Below are positions 23,810-31,265 of a DNA stretch of 37,130 nt, piece by piece. This DNA is from JBBRFH01 sp038224615 (GTDB lineage: Bacteria > Planctomycetota > Phycisphaerae > Tepidisphaerales > Tepidisphaeraceae): the NCBI GenBank assembly GCA_038224615.1, contig JBBRFH010000003.1, positions 1 to 37,130 of the forward strand, in the 5' to 3' direction. How positions within the stretch are numbered: position 1 is the first letter of the stretch; the number at the start of each line of letters is the position of its first letter. The translations under genes and the position numbers were made by a program. Below the pieces are notes generated by a model, which saw nothing but the letters and a program-made list of their open reading frames with translations, was not told the origin of the DNA and did no database searches.

Positions 23810-25195
23810 CTACCGCCGACCCTTCGCCTGTTGCTGTTGTTGCTGCGCTTTCTGGGCGGCCAGCGATTTCTCGATCTGATCGATCCACCCGCACAGTTCG
23901 CCGAGTTGTTTCATCGCCGCGTCAAACGTCAGCGGCTGGTTTGAATCCTGTTTGAGAAACTCAATGATTCTGGGCCGCGCATTGACGGCCAGATCCTGCT
24001 CCGGGTTGATGCCGGCGACGTAAGCGCCGATGCTGACCAGGTCGGCGATCTCGTCGTACACCGCCAGCAGGCTGATCACGCGACGCGCCATCTTGACGGC
24101 CTCGGGCTTGCCGACGTCGCCGCGGACACGCGAGATCGACTGCACGACGTCGATCGCGGGGAAGTGCCCCTTCTGCGCAAGCGCCCGGCTCAGCCAGATG
24201 TGCCCGTCGGAGATGCCTTTCACCGCGTCGGGGATCGGCTCATTGAAGTCGTCGCCTTCGACGAGCACGGTGTAGAAGCCGGTGATCGAGCCGTGTGCCG
24301 TCTTGCCGGCGCGCTCCATGATCTCCGGAATCAATGCGAACACGCTCGGCGGAAATCCCTTGGTGGCCGGGGGCTCGCGGGCGGCCAGGCCGATCTGGCG
24401 CTGGGCTTGCGCGAGGCGCGTCAGCGAGTCCATCATCAGCAGCACGTTGAGGCCACGATCGCGGTAATATTCGCTGACAGTACACGCGACCTTGGCGGCG
24501 CGAGTCTTGAGCAGCGGCGTGTCGTCGGACGTGCTCACGATAATAACGCACCGCTGCATTCCGCCGGGGCCCATGGAGTTTTCGATGAACTCCTGCACCT
24601 CGCGGCCGCGCTCGCCGACCAACGCGATGACGCTGATGTCGGCGTCGGTGTTCTTGGCGATCTGGCTCATCAACGTCGACTTGCCCACGCCCGGGCCGGA
24701 GAAGATCCCCATGCGCTGTCCACGCCCGCAGGTGTGCAAGGCGTCGATGGCGCGGACGCTGGTGCAGATCGGCTCGCGAATGTTGACCCGTTCAAGCGGC
24801 GCGACGGCCTTGCCGTCGATGCGGCGCGACTCCGAGCGCGGCAGCGGCGCCCCACCGTCGATCGGCTCACCAAGCCCATTCAGCACGCGGCCGAGCATTT
24901 GGTCGCTGCACCAGAGGCGAGGGGCGGAGGTGACGTTCTCGATTCGATCGCCGCGCGAAACGCCGGAGACGTTCGACAGCGACATAAGCAGCGTTCGTTC
25001 GCCCTGGAAGCCGATGACCTCCGCCAGCAGCGTGCGCGTATCCGTCCCGCCGGCGAATATGCGGCACAGCGAACCGACCGGCAGCGGCAGATCGGTCGCC
25101 TCGATCGTCAGCCCGGAGATCGAGACGACCTGCCCCGCGATGCCGAACGACATTGACGATTCGATGGCCTCAAGTTGAGCGGTGAGTGTGGACAT
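23810..25195 (-). CDS. fliI: Flagellum-specific export ATPase FliI
   Basis: The 461-residue enzyme energises the flagellar type III export gate and is related to F1 beta subunit. Walker A GPGVGKST is at 167-174. Walker B-like LNVLLMMDSLTRLAQAQRQIG and the ERGREVQEFIE motif (glutamate for catalysis) are also present. Family phrases IPEIMERAGK, GSITGFYTVLVEGDD, GHIWLSR and FPAIDVVQSISR are intact. A Gln-rich C-terminal tail is slightly unusual. It follows fliH after 42 nt and has a normal length. Confidence 0.96.
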   Translation of the reverse strand: MSTLTAQLEAIESSMSFGIAGQVVSISGLTIEATDLPLPVGSLCRIFAGGTDTRTLLAEVIGFQGERTLLMSLSNVSGVSRGDRIENVTSAPRLWCSDQMLGRVLNGLGEPIDGGAPLPRSESRRIDGKAVAPLERVNIREPICTSVRAIDALHTCGRGQRMGIFSGPGVGKSTLMSQIAKNTDADISVIALVGERGREVQEFIENSMGPGGMQRCVIIVSTSDDTPLLKTRAAKVACTVSEYYRDRGLNVLLMMDSLTRLAQAQRQIGLAAREPPATKGFPPSVFALIPEIMERAGKTAHGSITGFYTVLVEGDDFNEPIPDAVKGISDGHIWLSRALAQKGHFPAIDVVQSISRVRGDVGKPEAVKMARRVISLLAVYDEIADLVSIGAYVAGINPEQDLAVNARPRIIEFLKQDSNQPLTFDAAMKQLGELCGWIDQIEKSLAAQKAQQQQQQAKGRR

Positions 25196-25210
25196 GGGTG
25201 CTTCTGACCT

Positions 25211-25234
25211 CCTCTCCCGGCGTACCGCGAGAGG
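25211..25234. repeat. Short inverted repeat at fliH-fliI junction
   Basis: CCTCTC (25211-25216) and GAGAGG (25229-25234) pair, extended inward by CGG/CCG, and the loop is CGTA. It lies in the short gap between fliI and fliH. It may be a remnant of a dispersed hairpin type. Confidence 0.5.
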
Positions 25235-25237
25235 GAA

Positions 25238-25948
25238 CTACGTTTGATTCTCCGGAACCAGTTCGCGGGCGATGCGGTCAAGCTGCGCGTCAAGATCCGC
25301 GTCGATCTCCCCGCCCGCCGTCGAGATGCGGCAGCCGCCGGAGCAAATGTTCGCATCGTCGACCAGCGCCACGTGCTGCATCTGTGGCCACTGGTGCTGC
25401 AGCTTGACGATCAACTCTTCGATCAACAGGCGCTGTTCGGGGTTGATCGCGATGCGCACGTTGTGCTTGTTGGTCACCAATCGCACCGCTTCACGCAGGT
25501 TGGCTTCGACAACGCGCGGATCGAGGTCGCCGAGTCGCTTGGTGACCTTGCGGGCGATCGTCAGCGCCAGCGGAAGAACCTCCGCGTCGGCCCGGTCGAC
25601 GAGCATCTGCCTTGACGCCTCAAGCTGAGTGGAGGCTTCGGTGAGGGCCTGAAGCACTTCGGTCAGCTTCTGTTGATGTTCCGTGTGAACCTGGTCGAAA
25701 GCCTGCTTCTGCCCGACTTTCGTCCCCTCGGCCTTGCCTTGTGCGAGGCCGTCCTTCTTGCCTTGCACGAGGCCATCAGCGTGGGCCTGGATCTTCATCG
25801 CCTCCGCCTCGGCCTGCGCCGCGGCGAGGTATTGCTCGGCCTGCCGCTGCGCCTTGAGCAGGATCGCGCGGGCGTGCGCTTCAATGTCCGCGATGCTGAA
25901 CGGACGGGCCGAAGAAGCGTGAGGACTGTGTGATTTGATGACGGGCAT
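25238..25948 (-). CDS. fliH: Flagellar assembly protein FliH
   Basis: The 236-residue protein regulates FliI. A helical, Ala/Glu/Gln-rich stretch (about 20-100) contains Gly-spaced repeats such as GLVQGKKDGLAQGKAEGTK, typical of FliH GxxxG segments. The C-terminal part (VEANLREAVRLV, LIEELIVKLQHQW, CSGGCRISTAGGEIDADLDAQLDRI) matches the FliH/HrpE family. The ATG at 25948 is chosen since an earlier in-frame ATG at 26014 lies inside the upstream hairpin repeat. It is located between fliG and fliI as expected. Confidence 0.9.
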   Translation of the reverse strand: MPVIKSHSPHASSARPFSIADIEAHARAILLKAQRQAEQYLAAAQAEAEAMKIQAHADGLVQGKKDGLAQGKAEGTKVGQKQAFDQVHTEHQQKLTEVLQALTEASTQLEASRQMLVDRADAEVLPLALTIARKVTKRLGDLDPRVVEANLREAVRLVTNKHNVRIAINPEQRLLIEELIVKLQHQWPQMQHVALVDDANICSGGCRISTAGGEIDADLDAQLDRIARELVPENQT

Positions 25949-25957
25949 AGGCAGATA

Positions 25958-26029
25958 CGTGTTGCGTGACGAGTGTTTCGTGAAAATGCTGGCGGCATCG
26001 GTTTCACGTCGCACTCATCACGCCACACG
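25958..26029. repeat. Word-repeat hairpin between fliG and fliH
   Basis: Arms 25958-25985 and 26002-26029 are inverted copies of 28 nt with about 5 mismatches, around a short spacer. The arms are built of GCGTG, GAGTG and CGTGAAA words. A near copy of the right arm lies alone at 34065-34094. Confidence 0.85.
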
Positions 26030-26034
26030 CTTCA

Positions 26035-27054
26035 CTAAACGACCATTTCCGTTCCACCGCCGCGGCCACTGATGACGATCTCGCCGGCGTCTTCGAGGCG
26101 TCGCACGATGTCGACGATCTTCTGCTGCGCGCCTTCGACATCGCTGACCCGCACCGGACCCATGTACTGCATGTCTTCGGCGATGAGCTGCGCGGCGCGC
26201 TCGGACATGTTCTTGAAGATCTTCTGTTTGAGTTCTTCGCTCGCGGTCTTGAGCGCCAGCGACAGCGCGTCGTTGTCGACTTCCTTAAGCACGCTCTGGA
26301 TGCCTTTGTCGTTGACGAGCAGAATGTCCTCGAACACGAACATGAGCCGGCGAATGCTCTCGACGAGATCGGGGTCCTCGGCCTCGAGGCCTTCCATGAT
26401 CCCCTTCTCCGTCGACCGATCGGCGAGGTTGAGCATCTCCGCGACGGTCTCGACGCCGCCGGCTTTCTCGAAGGTCTGCGAAACGATGTCAGAGAGGCGA
26501 TGCTCGAGACCGCGTTCGACCTCCTTGATCACTTCCGGGTTCGTCTGCTCCATGTTGGCGATGCGCTTGACGACCTCGACCTGCTTCTGGTTCGGCAGGC
26601 CGACGAGGATTTCGCTGGCCTTGGTCGGATTCAGGTGGGCGAGGATCAGCGCGATTGTCTGTGGGTGCTCGTCCTGGATGAACGTCAGCAGGTTCTCCGA
26701 TTCCGCCTTCTGCAAAAACGCGAACGGCGTCGTGGCGACCTGCTGCGTCACCTGCTTGATCATCTTTTCGGCCTCGGCGTCGGGCATCGACTTGCGCAGC
26801 AGCATCTTGGCGTACTCCAGCCCGCCCTCGGCGACGTAGCTGTTGGCGAGCACGAGGCCGTAGAACTCGCGAAAGACCGTGTCGCGATGCTCGGGCTTGA
26901 TCTCGCCCAGTGAGGCGATTTCGCGCGAGACCTCTTCAATCTGCTCGCGCGTCAGCTTCTGCATGACCATGGCAGCCTCGTCCTGATCAAGCGTCAGCAT
27001 CAGGATGGCGGTCTTGCGGACGCCGGAGAGGTCTTTTGTCTGTTCCTTGGCCAT
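26035..27054 (-). CDS. fliG: Flagellar motor switch protein FliG
   Basis: The 339-residue C-ring component transmits torque and binds FliF and the stator. Recognisable segments are VRKTAILMLTLDQDEAAMV (N-terminal domain) and the middle-domain ARM block with EHPQTIALILAHLNPTKASEILVGLP. The C-terminal domain has LVNDKGIQSVLKEVDNDALSLALK and the torque helix KIFKNMSERAAQLIAEDM. The end EEGEIVISGRGG-like pattern is standard. The start at 27054 (MAKEQ) gives the usual length; an upstream in-frame ATG lies in the repeat region. Confidence 0.96.
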   Translation of the reverse strand: MAKEQTKDLSGVRKTAILMLTLDQDEAAMVMQKLTREQIEEVSREIASLGEIKPEHRDTVFREFYGLVLANSYVAEGGLEYAKMLLRKSMPDAEAEKMIKQVTQQVATTPFAFLQKAESENLLTFIQDEHPQTIALILAHLNPTKASEILVGLPNQKQVEVVKRIANMEQTNPEVIKEVERGLEHRLSDIVSQTFEKAGGVETVAEMLNLADRSTEKGIMEGLEAEDPDLVESIRRLMFVFEDILLVNDKGIQSVLKEVDNDALSLALKTASEELKQKIFKNMSERAAQLIAEDMQYMGPVRVSDVEGAQQKIVDIVRRLEDAGEIVISGRGGGTEMVV

Positions 27055-27064
27055 GTCGTCGCAC

Positions 27065-27210
27065 GAGACAGGAGTCAGGAGCCAGGAGTCAGCCAATGGC
27101 AGATAGTCGATAGTCGATGGTCGATAGCTGAGAAGCTCCCTGCTATCGACTATTAACTATCTACTATCAACTCACCTGCTCCTGTCTTCTGTCTACTGGC
27201 TCCTGTCTCC
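27065..27210. repeat. Nested double word-repeat hairpin between fliF and fliG
   Basis: An outer pair (27065-27092 and about 27178-27210) is made of GGAGTCA, GGAGCCA and AGGAG words. An inner pair (27103-27127 and 27143-27167) is made of ATAGTCG and TCGATAG words. Both fold into one long imperfect cruciform filling the whole fliF-fliG gap. No gene or terminator T-tract is seen. Confidence 0.85.
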
Positions 27211-27213
27211 TTC

Positions 27214-28902
27214 TCACGCGTGATTCAGCCAGCGTTTCACAAGGTTCGCCGCTACGTCGGGATTCTCCTTGACCATCGTGCCGACCTGCTCGATCACCTG
27301 CTGCGATTCGATCTGGTCGTCGGTCATCTCGCGGCCGGTGAGCAGCATGCCGCCCATGCCGACCTCGCCGGCAACATCGCTTCCCACCGTGACGTCGCCG
27401 GGCAGTGATGGTTCGACGATCTCCGATCCACGGACTCCGGCTGCCGCCAGTTGCGGCAGGATCTGCTGCGGGACGCTCTTGCGAACCATCATCGAGACCA
27501 TGAACAGCGAGATGATCGCCAGGGCGCCGATCGCAATCTCCTTGGCCCCGAAGCCGATGCCCAGCGGCATCGACGCCAGTCCGCTCGCGGCGGCGGGGTC
27601 GCCGCCGACGGTCGGGACGTTGACATCGACATACATCGCGACCGACACTGCAGTGTCGTCCTTGATGTTGGTGGCTTTCTTCACGTCCTCGCGCAGTCGG
27701 GGTGTTTCCTTCAATACCATCGCGTCGAGTTCCGCTTCGGTGGGCTCAGTCTGCCCGCTTGGATTGCGCATTTTCCACATGCTGCGGAAGTAGCTCTCCG
27801 GCACGCGCAGCGCCGCCGCCACCGCCGTGCCAAGGCCGGCGGGCGTCTGCGTGGTGGTCTGCTTGCTGCCGTAGTCGAAGGCGTTCTGGGTTTCGGTCTT
27901 GTCGCTGGTGGAGGTTGTCCCGGTTGCCTGCGCCGCCCCGCCGCCCGCATCAGCGAGATTGACGCCAACATTCGGCACGGCGCCGGGCTCACCCGCAGGG
28001 TTTTCCTGTTTGTTCTCCGACGTCGAGCTCGATTCTTTGAGCAGACCGGACACGACATTCTTGGGATCAACGGTTCGCTCGGTCGATACGCCGGAAGAGG
28101 TTTTCAGCTCTACCGAAACCGTCGCGTACACGCCGGGAATATAGATGATCTGCTCGGCGATCTTGCCCTTGTAGTAATTCTCCCATTTGGCCTGCTCTTC
28201 AAGGATCGAACCGCCACCGCTTCCGAACGGATCGTTGGGGTCCGACGCCCTGTACGGACGGCCGTTGATGTTGACGCGGATGTTGTCGCGCTTCAGGCCC
28301 GCCTGCGCGCCGTTGACGAGATTGACGACGGCTTCGCCAAGCTGCTTGTTGGCTTCGACGCCGCTCTTAAGCGTGACGTCAACGCTCGCGGTCGGCTCGA
28401 TCGGGCGGACCGGGCTGAGCTTCTTGGCGGCATCGATCATCACCATCGCCGACTTTACGCCCGGCCAGCGGCTGATGATCCAGGAGAGCGATCGCTCGCG
28501 GGCATGGTTGTAGAGTTGCTCGGTCTTCACGCCGTTATCCAGCGGAGACATCTTGTCGACGATCTCGTCGAAGCCGGTCTTCATGTCGCGCGGTAGAAGC
28601 TGCATGAAGCCGAGGTCGGCGATGGCTTCAAACTTGCGGTCGGCCGGCACGATGATGCGGTCGCCGGTGACCTCGTACTTGATGCCTTTGGCGGCCAGCG
28701 CGGTCTTGATCTGGCTGATCTCTTCGGCGTTCATCGGCTGATCGAGCAGGATCGCCATCTCACTGGTGCCAGCGTAGCGCGACCAATAGAACATCGTCAT
28801 GATCATGATGACCACGAGCGACCCGGTCAGCATCTTCTGCGATGCCGAAAGTCCCGCGAGCTGCTGCTGGATGCGCAGCATTTGTGCTTTAATGGCGTCC
28901 AT
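27214..28902 (-). CDS. fliF: Flagellar MS-ring protein FliF
   Basis: The 562-residue protein forms the MS ring in the cytoplasmic membrane. Transmembrane helix 1 lies at about 24-41 and helix 2 at about 450-470. The ring-building domains between them include ILLDQPMNAEEISQIKTALAAKGIKY, ERSLSWIISRWPGVKSAMVMID and GLKRDNIRVNINGRPY. The C-terminal FliG-binding tail has MTDDQIESQQVIEQVGTMVKENPDVAANLVKRWL. A Gly/Thr/Ser-rich insertion sits near the middle. The start at 28902 is set by GGAGGG 8 nt upstream; the first in-frame ATG at 28974 has no support. Confidence 0.95.
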   Translation of the reverse strand: MDAIKAQMLRIQQQLAGLSASQKMLTGSLVVIMIMTMFYWSRYAGTSEMAILLDQPMNAEEISQIKTALAAKGIKYEVTGDRIIVPADRKFEAIADLGFMQLLPRDMKTGFDEIVDKMSPLDNGVKTEQLYNHARERSLSWIISRWPGVKSAMVMIDAAKKLSPVRPIEPTASVDVTLKSGVEANKQLGEAVVNLVNGAQAGLKRDNIRVNINGRPYRASDPNDPFGSGGGSILEEQAKWENYYKGKIAEQIIYIPGVYATVSVELKTSSGVSTERTVDPKNVVSGLLKESSSTSENKQENPAGEPGAVPNVGVNLADAGGGAAQATGTTSTSDKTETQNAFDYGSKQTTTQTPAGLGTAVAAALRVPESYFRSMWKMRNPSGQTEPTEAELDAMVLKETPRLREDVKKATNIKDDTAVSVAMYVDVNVPTVGGDPAAASGLASMPLGIGFGAKEIAIGALAIISLFMVSMMVRKSVPQQILPQLAAAGVRGSEIVEPSLPGDVTVGSDVAGEVGMGGMLLTGREMTDDQIESQQVIEQVGTMVKENPDVAANLVKRWLNHA

Positions 28903-29115
28903 CGCGTTAGCCCTCCAATGGCTCTGCGAATGACGAAACAATGACAGGTGCCGAAAAAACGGCCTTTGGACCACGGCATCCTTGCCGCGTCACTTCAAAG
29001 TATGCAGCGCAAACTCATCCGTTGCAATGGCATAATCTTCCCATCTCCAAGCACAAATTGCGCCCCTCCGGGAGAGCCCTTAGCCGCGCCGCACAAGAGA
29101 CACAGGGCACAGAAC

Positions 29116-29197
29116 AATGACCAATGACAAAACTCAAATGACAAATGAGCCGCCGTCTGCGTATTCATTGGTCATTTGGATTTTGTCATTTGTCGTT
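29116..29197. repeat. Word-repeat hairpin, AATGAC family, in the fliE-fliF gap
   Basis: Arms 29116-29148 and 29164-29197 are inverted copies built from AATGACCAATGAC, CAAATGAC and AATGA words with about 5 mismatches. The same words make the hairpin at 30745-30819 between flgB and flgC. Confidence 0.85.
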
Positions 29198-29291
29198 CGC
29201 CCCCGCGTCACGCTGCTCGCACTGCGATTGCTGCTCGCGCCGGTTATCGCCCTCGGAAGCGGGGCGCAGCGGCCGTTCAGACCGTCACATG

Positions 29292-29316
29292 GTCCGACAA
29301 CGCAAAATTGTCGGAC
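29292..29316. repeat. Perfect 9-bp stem-loop
   Basis: GTCCGACAA (29292-29300) and TTGTCGGAC (29308-29316) are exact inverted copies with a 7-nt loop (CGCAAAA). No T-tract follows on either strand. Confidence 0.7.
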
Positions 29317-29329
29317 GACAAATCCAATT

Positions 29330-29403
29330 CGTAGGGCACGCTATTGCGTGCCGAGCACGGCGATGATCCCGGCACGGAGCGGCACGCAATAGCGTGCCCT
29401 ACG
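29330..29403. repeat. Perfect 24-bp inverted repeat
   Basis: The 24 bases at 29330-29353 and at 29380-29403 are exact inverted copies (CGTAGGGCACGC...), separated by 26 nt. The gene remnant begins directly after the right arm. Perfect identity suggests recent arrival or active maintenance. Confidence 0.9.
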
Positions 29404-29520
29404 ACCTACTTCGCCGCCCGCTGGTGCAGTCCCAACTACGAGAATGGCCCGATCTCCCGGGTCGTGACAACCAATGTCCAAGGCGGCGGCACCGTCATCC
29501 ACACCCAGCAACCGGCCTGA
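29404..29520 (+). pseudogene. C-terminal remnant of an unrecognised gene
   Basis: A plus-strand frame of 38 codons ending in TGA at 29518-29520 shows very high GC3, unlike random sequence, and reads TYFAARWCSPNYENGPISR, then VVTTNVQGGGTVIHTQQPA. It begins exactly at the edge of the perfect 24-bp inverted repeat and has no start codon or upstream part. The codon pattern indicates a true gene end cut off by the repeat. The family is not recognised. It lies in antisense orientation to the flagellar genes. Confidence 0.6.
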
Positions 29521-29544
29521 ACGACACTTCCAGTTTTGTTGTAT

Positions 29545-29590
29545 GGACCGGCGACATGGGTAACACCTGTGCCGGGACATGGGTGACACA
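29545..29590. mobile_element. Possible insertion-sequence end remnant
   Basis: GACATGGGTAACAC (29553-29566) and GACATGGGTGACACA (29576-29590) are near-direct repeats around CTGTGCCGG. The reverse complement resembles terminal sequences with repeated TGTCACCCATGTC seen at IS481-type elements. No transposase gene or second end is present. The resemblance is from memory only. Confidence 0.35.
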
Positions 29591-29613
29591 TATTGGGTTA
29601 CTTCCTCAACATC

Positions 29614-29684
29614 GCAGGGTGCCAAGGTTTGTACACAAACCTTGCCCTGCGACGCGTGAACCAGAAGGTTTGAGTACAAACCTT
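29614..29684. repeat. Two related hairpins sharing AAGGTTTG
   Basis: The first (29614-29650) pairs CAAGGTTTGT with ACAAACCTTG and adds an outer GCAGGG/CCCTGC pair. The second (29665-29684) pairs AAGGTTTG with CAAACCTT. They are near-tandem versions of the same stem. Confidence 0.75.
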
Positions 29685-29739
29685 GCCACCCGCCTGGGGT
29701 CGCGTTGTCACGATGGTGTGGGATCGGGATCGCGCGTAG

Positions 29740-29852
29740 CACGGGCGTCTCGCCCGTGGGTTTCGTCGAAGAAACACGGGCGGTATGGACCCATCAGACC
29801 TGTGCCTTCACGCGACTGGCAAAACACGGGTCTCGGCGTACCGCGACCCGTG
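29740..29852. repeat. Cluster of CACGGG-type inverted repeats
   Basis: CACGGGCG/CGCCCGTG (29740-29758, loop TCT) is followed by another ACACGGGCGG half. A further pair CACGGGTC/GACCCGTG lies at 29825-29852 with inner CGG/CCG pairing. All use the CACGGG word. Confidence 0.7.
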
Positions 29853-29901
29853 GCACCACGCATGTGCGGTAGGCATGTGCGATAGCCGGAGAGCGCATCG
29901 C

Positions 29902-30219
29902 CTAGATCGGCATGTTCTTGATCTCGTCGTAGGCGTCGAGCAGTTTGGTGCGGATGGCGAGGAGGGTTTTGAAGGCGGTTTCGGACTTTTCCATGGCGAC
30001 GAAGACGCCGGTGACGTCGTCGGTCTTGCCGGTGGTCAGGTCCTGGACGGCCTGGCTGGCGTCCTGCTGCATCTGCGTCACCTCGCCGATGTGCTGCTTG
30101 AGCACGTCGGCAAAGCTGGATGACCCCTCGGTCGGCCCGGGCAACGTCGGCTGCGACGTCGCCGGCGCTCCCGCGCTCTTGGCGAGTTGCTGGGCGAGAT
30201 TGGGAAGACGGTCGATCAT
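29902..30219 (-). CDS. fliE: Flagellar hook-basal body protein FliE
   Basis: The 105-residue protein joins the MS ring to the proximal rod. After a low-complexity N-terminus the family C-terminal region is clear: SFADVLKQHIGEVTQMQQDASQAVQDLTTGKTDDV followed by FVAMEKSETAFKTLLAIRTKLLDAYDEI. Length is normal. It follows flgC, with a long hairpin between them, in the classic flgB-flgC-fliE order. Confidence 0.92.
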   Translation of the reverse strand: MIDRLPNLAQQLAKSAGAPATSQPTLPGPTEGSSSFADVLKQHIGEVTQMQQDASQAVQDLTTGKTDDVTGVFVAMEKSETAFKTLLAIRTKLLDAYDEIKNMPI

Positions 30220-30226
30220 TCGTTCG

Positions 30227-30320
30227 TGGGCCTTGGGGCTTGGGCCTTAGGCCTTGGGAATACAGAATGCGTTCAGCCCCGGTATTTCACTAAGGCCCAA
30301 GGCCTAAGCCCCAAGGCCCA
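30227..30320. repeat. Word-repeat hairpin between flgC and fliE
   Basis: Arms 30227-30258 and 30292-30320 are inverted copies made of GGGCCTTGG, GGCTTGGG and CCTTAGG words. The first 15 nt are a perfect match and the rest pair in register-shifted ways because of the tandem words. Confidence 0.85.
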
Positions 30321-30326
30321 TTTCCG

Positions 30327-30731
30327 TCACGCAATCAACCTCAGCGACGCATTATACATCGCCTTGCTGGTTTCCATCATCGAGATCGTGGCTTCATAGG
30401 CACGGCTGGCTTCCATCATGTTGATGGTCTCGGTCGCGAGGTCGACGTTTGGGTACTTCACATTGCCGTCGGAATCGGCATCGGGATGGCCGGGCTCGTG
30501 GCGGACCTGGAACGGGGTCTTGTCGAGCTGAATCTCTTTCACATGTACGCCGGCCTTGCTCGAATCCAGGCCGGCCCCGGACTGGAAGATCACCATGCGA
30601 CGGCGATACGGGACCTTCTCGCCCTTCTCGTTGCGCGTGGTGTTGATGTTGAGGACGTTGTTGGCGACCGTGTCCATCCGCGTACGCTGAGCACGCAGCC
30701 CGGTCGCTCCCATCTCAAGCACATCAAACAT
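30327..30731 (-). CDS. flgC: Flagellar basal-body rod protein FlgC
   Basis: The 134-residue proximal rod protein begins MFDVLEMGATGLRAQRTRMDTVANNVLNINTTR, a typical FlgC rod N-terminus with NINTT. It continues with GEKVPYRRRMVIFQ, and ends in the conserved helix NMMEASRAYEATISMMETSKAMYNASLRLI. The start at 30731 is the family start. The frame continues open upstream through the hairpin arms, giving an artificial extension reading SLAIGHWSLGIGHS, which should not be annotated. Confidence 0.94.
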   Translation of the reverse strand: MFDVLEMGATGLRAQRTRMDTVANNVLNINTTRNEKGEKVPYRRRMVIFQSGAGLDSSKAGVHVKEIQLDKTPFQVRHEPGHPDADSDGNVKYPNVDLATETINMMEASRAYEATISMMETSKAMYNASLRLIA

Positions 30732-30744
30732 AGTCGCTCCGCTC

Positions 30745-30819
30745 GAATGACCAATTCCTAATGACCAATGACCAATAGCGAGGCTGCATTGGTCATTGGT
30801 CATTTGTCATTGGTCATTC
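30745..30819. repeat. Word-repeat hairpin, AATGAC family, between flgB and flgC
   Basis: Arms of about 33 nt (from 30745 and ending about 30819) are inverted copies built from AATGACCAAT and ATTGGTCATT words with a small loop of about 9 nt. The same words occur in the hairpin at 29116-29197. Confidence 0.85.
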
Positions 30820-30821
30820 CA

Positions 30822-31229
30822 TCAAGTTACTCGTTCCTTCAATGCCATCTGAATCGCGTCGAACTGCTTGCGCAGGAGTTCGGTCATCAAATTGTGCATC
30901 ATCGCGTTCTGGGCCTGGTCGCTCATGAGCTGTTCGACGGACCGGTTGTTGCGGTCGTGGAACAGGATGTTCGGCTGCTCCGGATCCTCCGAAGGTTCGC
31001 CGACGACGTCATTGAACCGCACCTGGCCGGGGACTGCGCCGGATCGACTTTCCAGTCGATCCCGCAGTGCCTGCTGAAACCGCTCGACCGACAGATCCTT
31101 CTGTTGGTAGTTCGGCGTCGAGATGTTCACCACGTTCTCCGCCAGCAACTTCTGGCGAGCCTGAGCGAACTTCACCGTCTGCTCAATCAACGGCAGGTTG
31201 CCCTGATTCATCAGGCGATCGAGAAACAT
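30822..31229 (-). CDS. flgB: Flagellar basal-body rod protein FlgB
   Basis: The 135-residue protein is the first proximal rod subunit. It has the rod N-terminal helix FAQARQKLLAENVVNISTPNYQQKDL, with the NxxNxxTP pattern reading NVVNISTPNY, and ends with QNAMMHNLMTELLRKQFDAIQMALKER, typical of FlgB. It starts the structural gene block and is preceded by a 170-nt gap with a long hairpin, so this gap probably contains a promoter. Confidence 0.92.
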   Translation of the reverse strand: MFLDRLMNQGNLPLIEQTVKFAQARQKLLAENVVNISTPNYQQKDLSVERFQQALRDRLESRSGAVPGQVRFNDVVGEPSEDPEQPNILFHDRNNRSVEQLMSDQAQNAMMHNLMTELLRKQFDAIQMALKERVT

Positions 31230-31265
31230 CTCGGAGGTCCTCTCTTCAAAAGCCGTGCCGGGGAG

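Larger units (their letters stand above)
28903..29901. other. 1-kb intergenic repeat island between fliE and fliF
   Basis: No intact gene is seen here. The region holds several inverted repeats, two hairpins sharing AAGGTTTG, a plus-strand gene remnant (29404-29520) and a possible insertion-sequence end (29545-29590). The minus-strand open frame at 29341-29742 has no family resemblance and runs through these repeats. An unusually long gap for an fliE-fliF junction suggests accumulated insertions. Confidence 0.7.

Noticed and set aside
27065..27210. CRISPR array from the recurring words
   Set aside because: Units are 7-13 nt, in inverted arrangement, with no regular spacers and no cas genes nearby.
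29341..29742. Minus-strand open frame of 133 codons in the fliE-fliF gap
   Set aside because: It runs through the perfect inverted repeat and other hairpins, has no family resemblance and no good start site.
31230..31260. Sigma-54-like site (GGCACG, then TTGAA) close upstream of flgB
   Set aside because: The -12 element lacks the required GC and the site would place the start so close to the ATG that the ribosome-binding site is lost.
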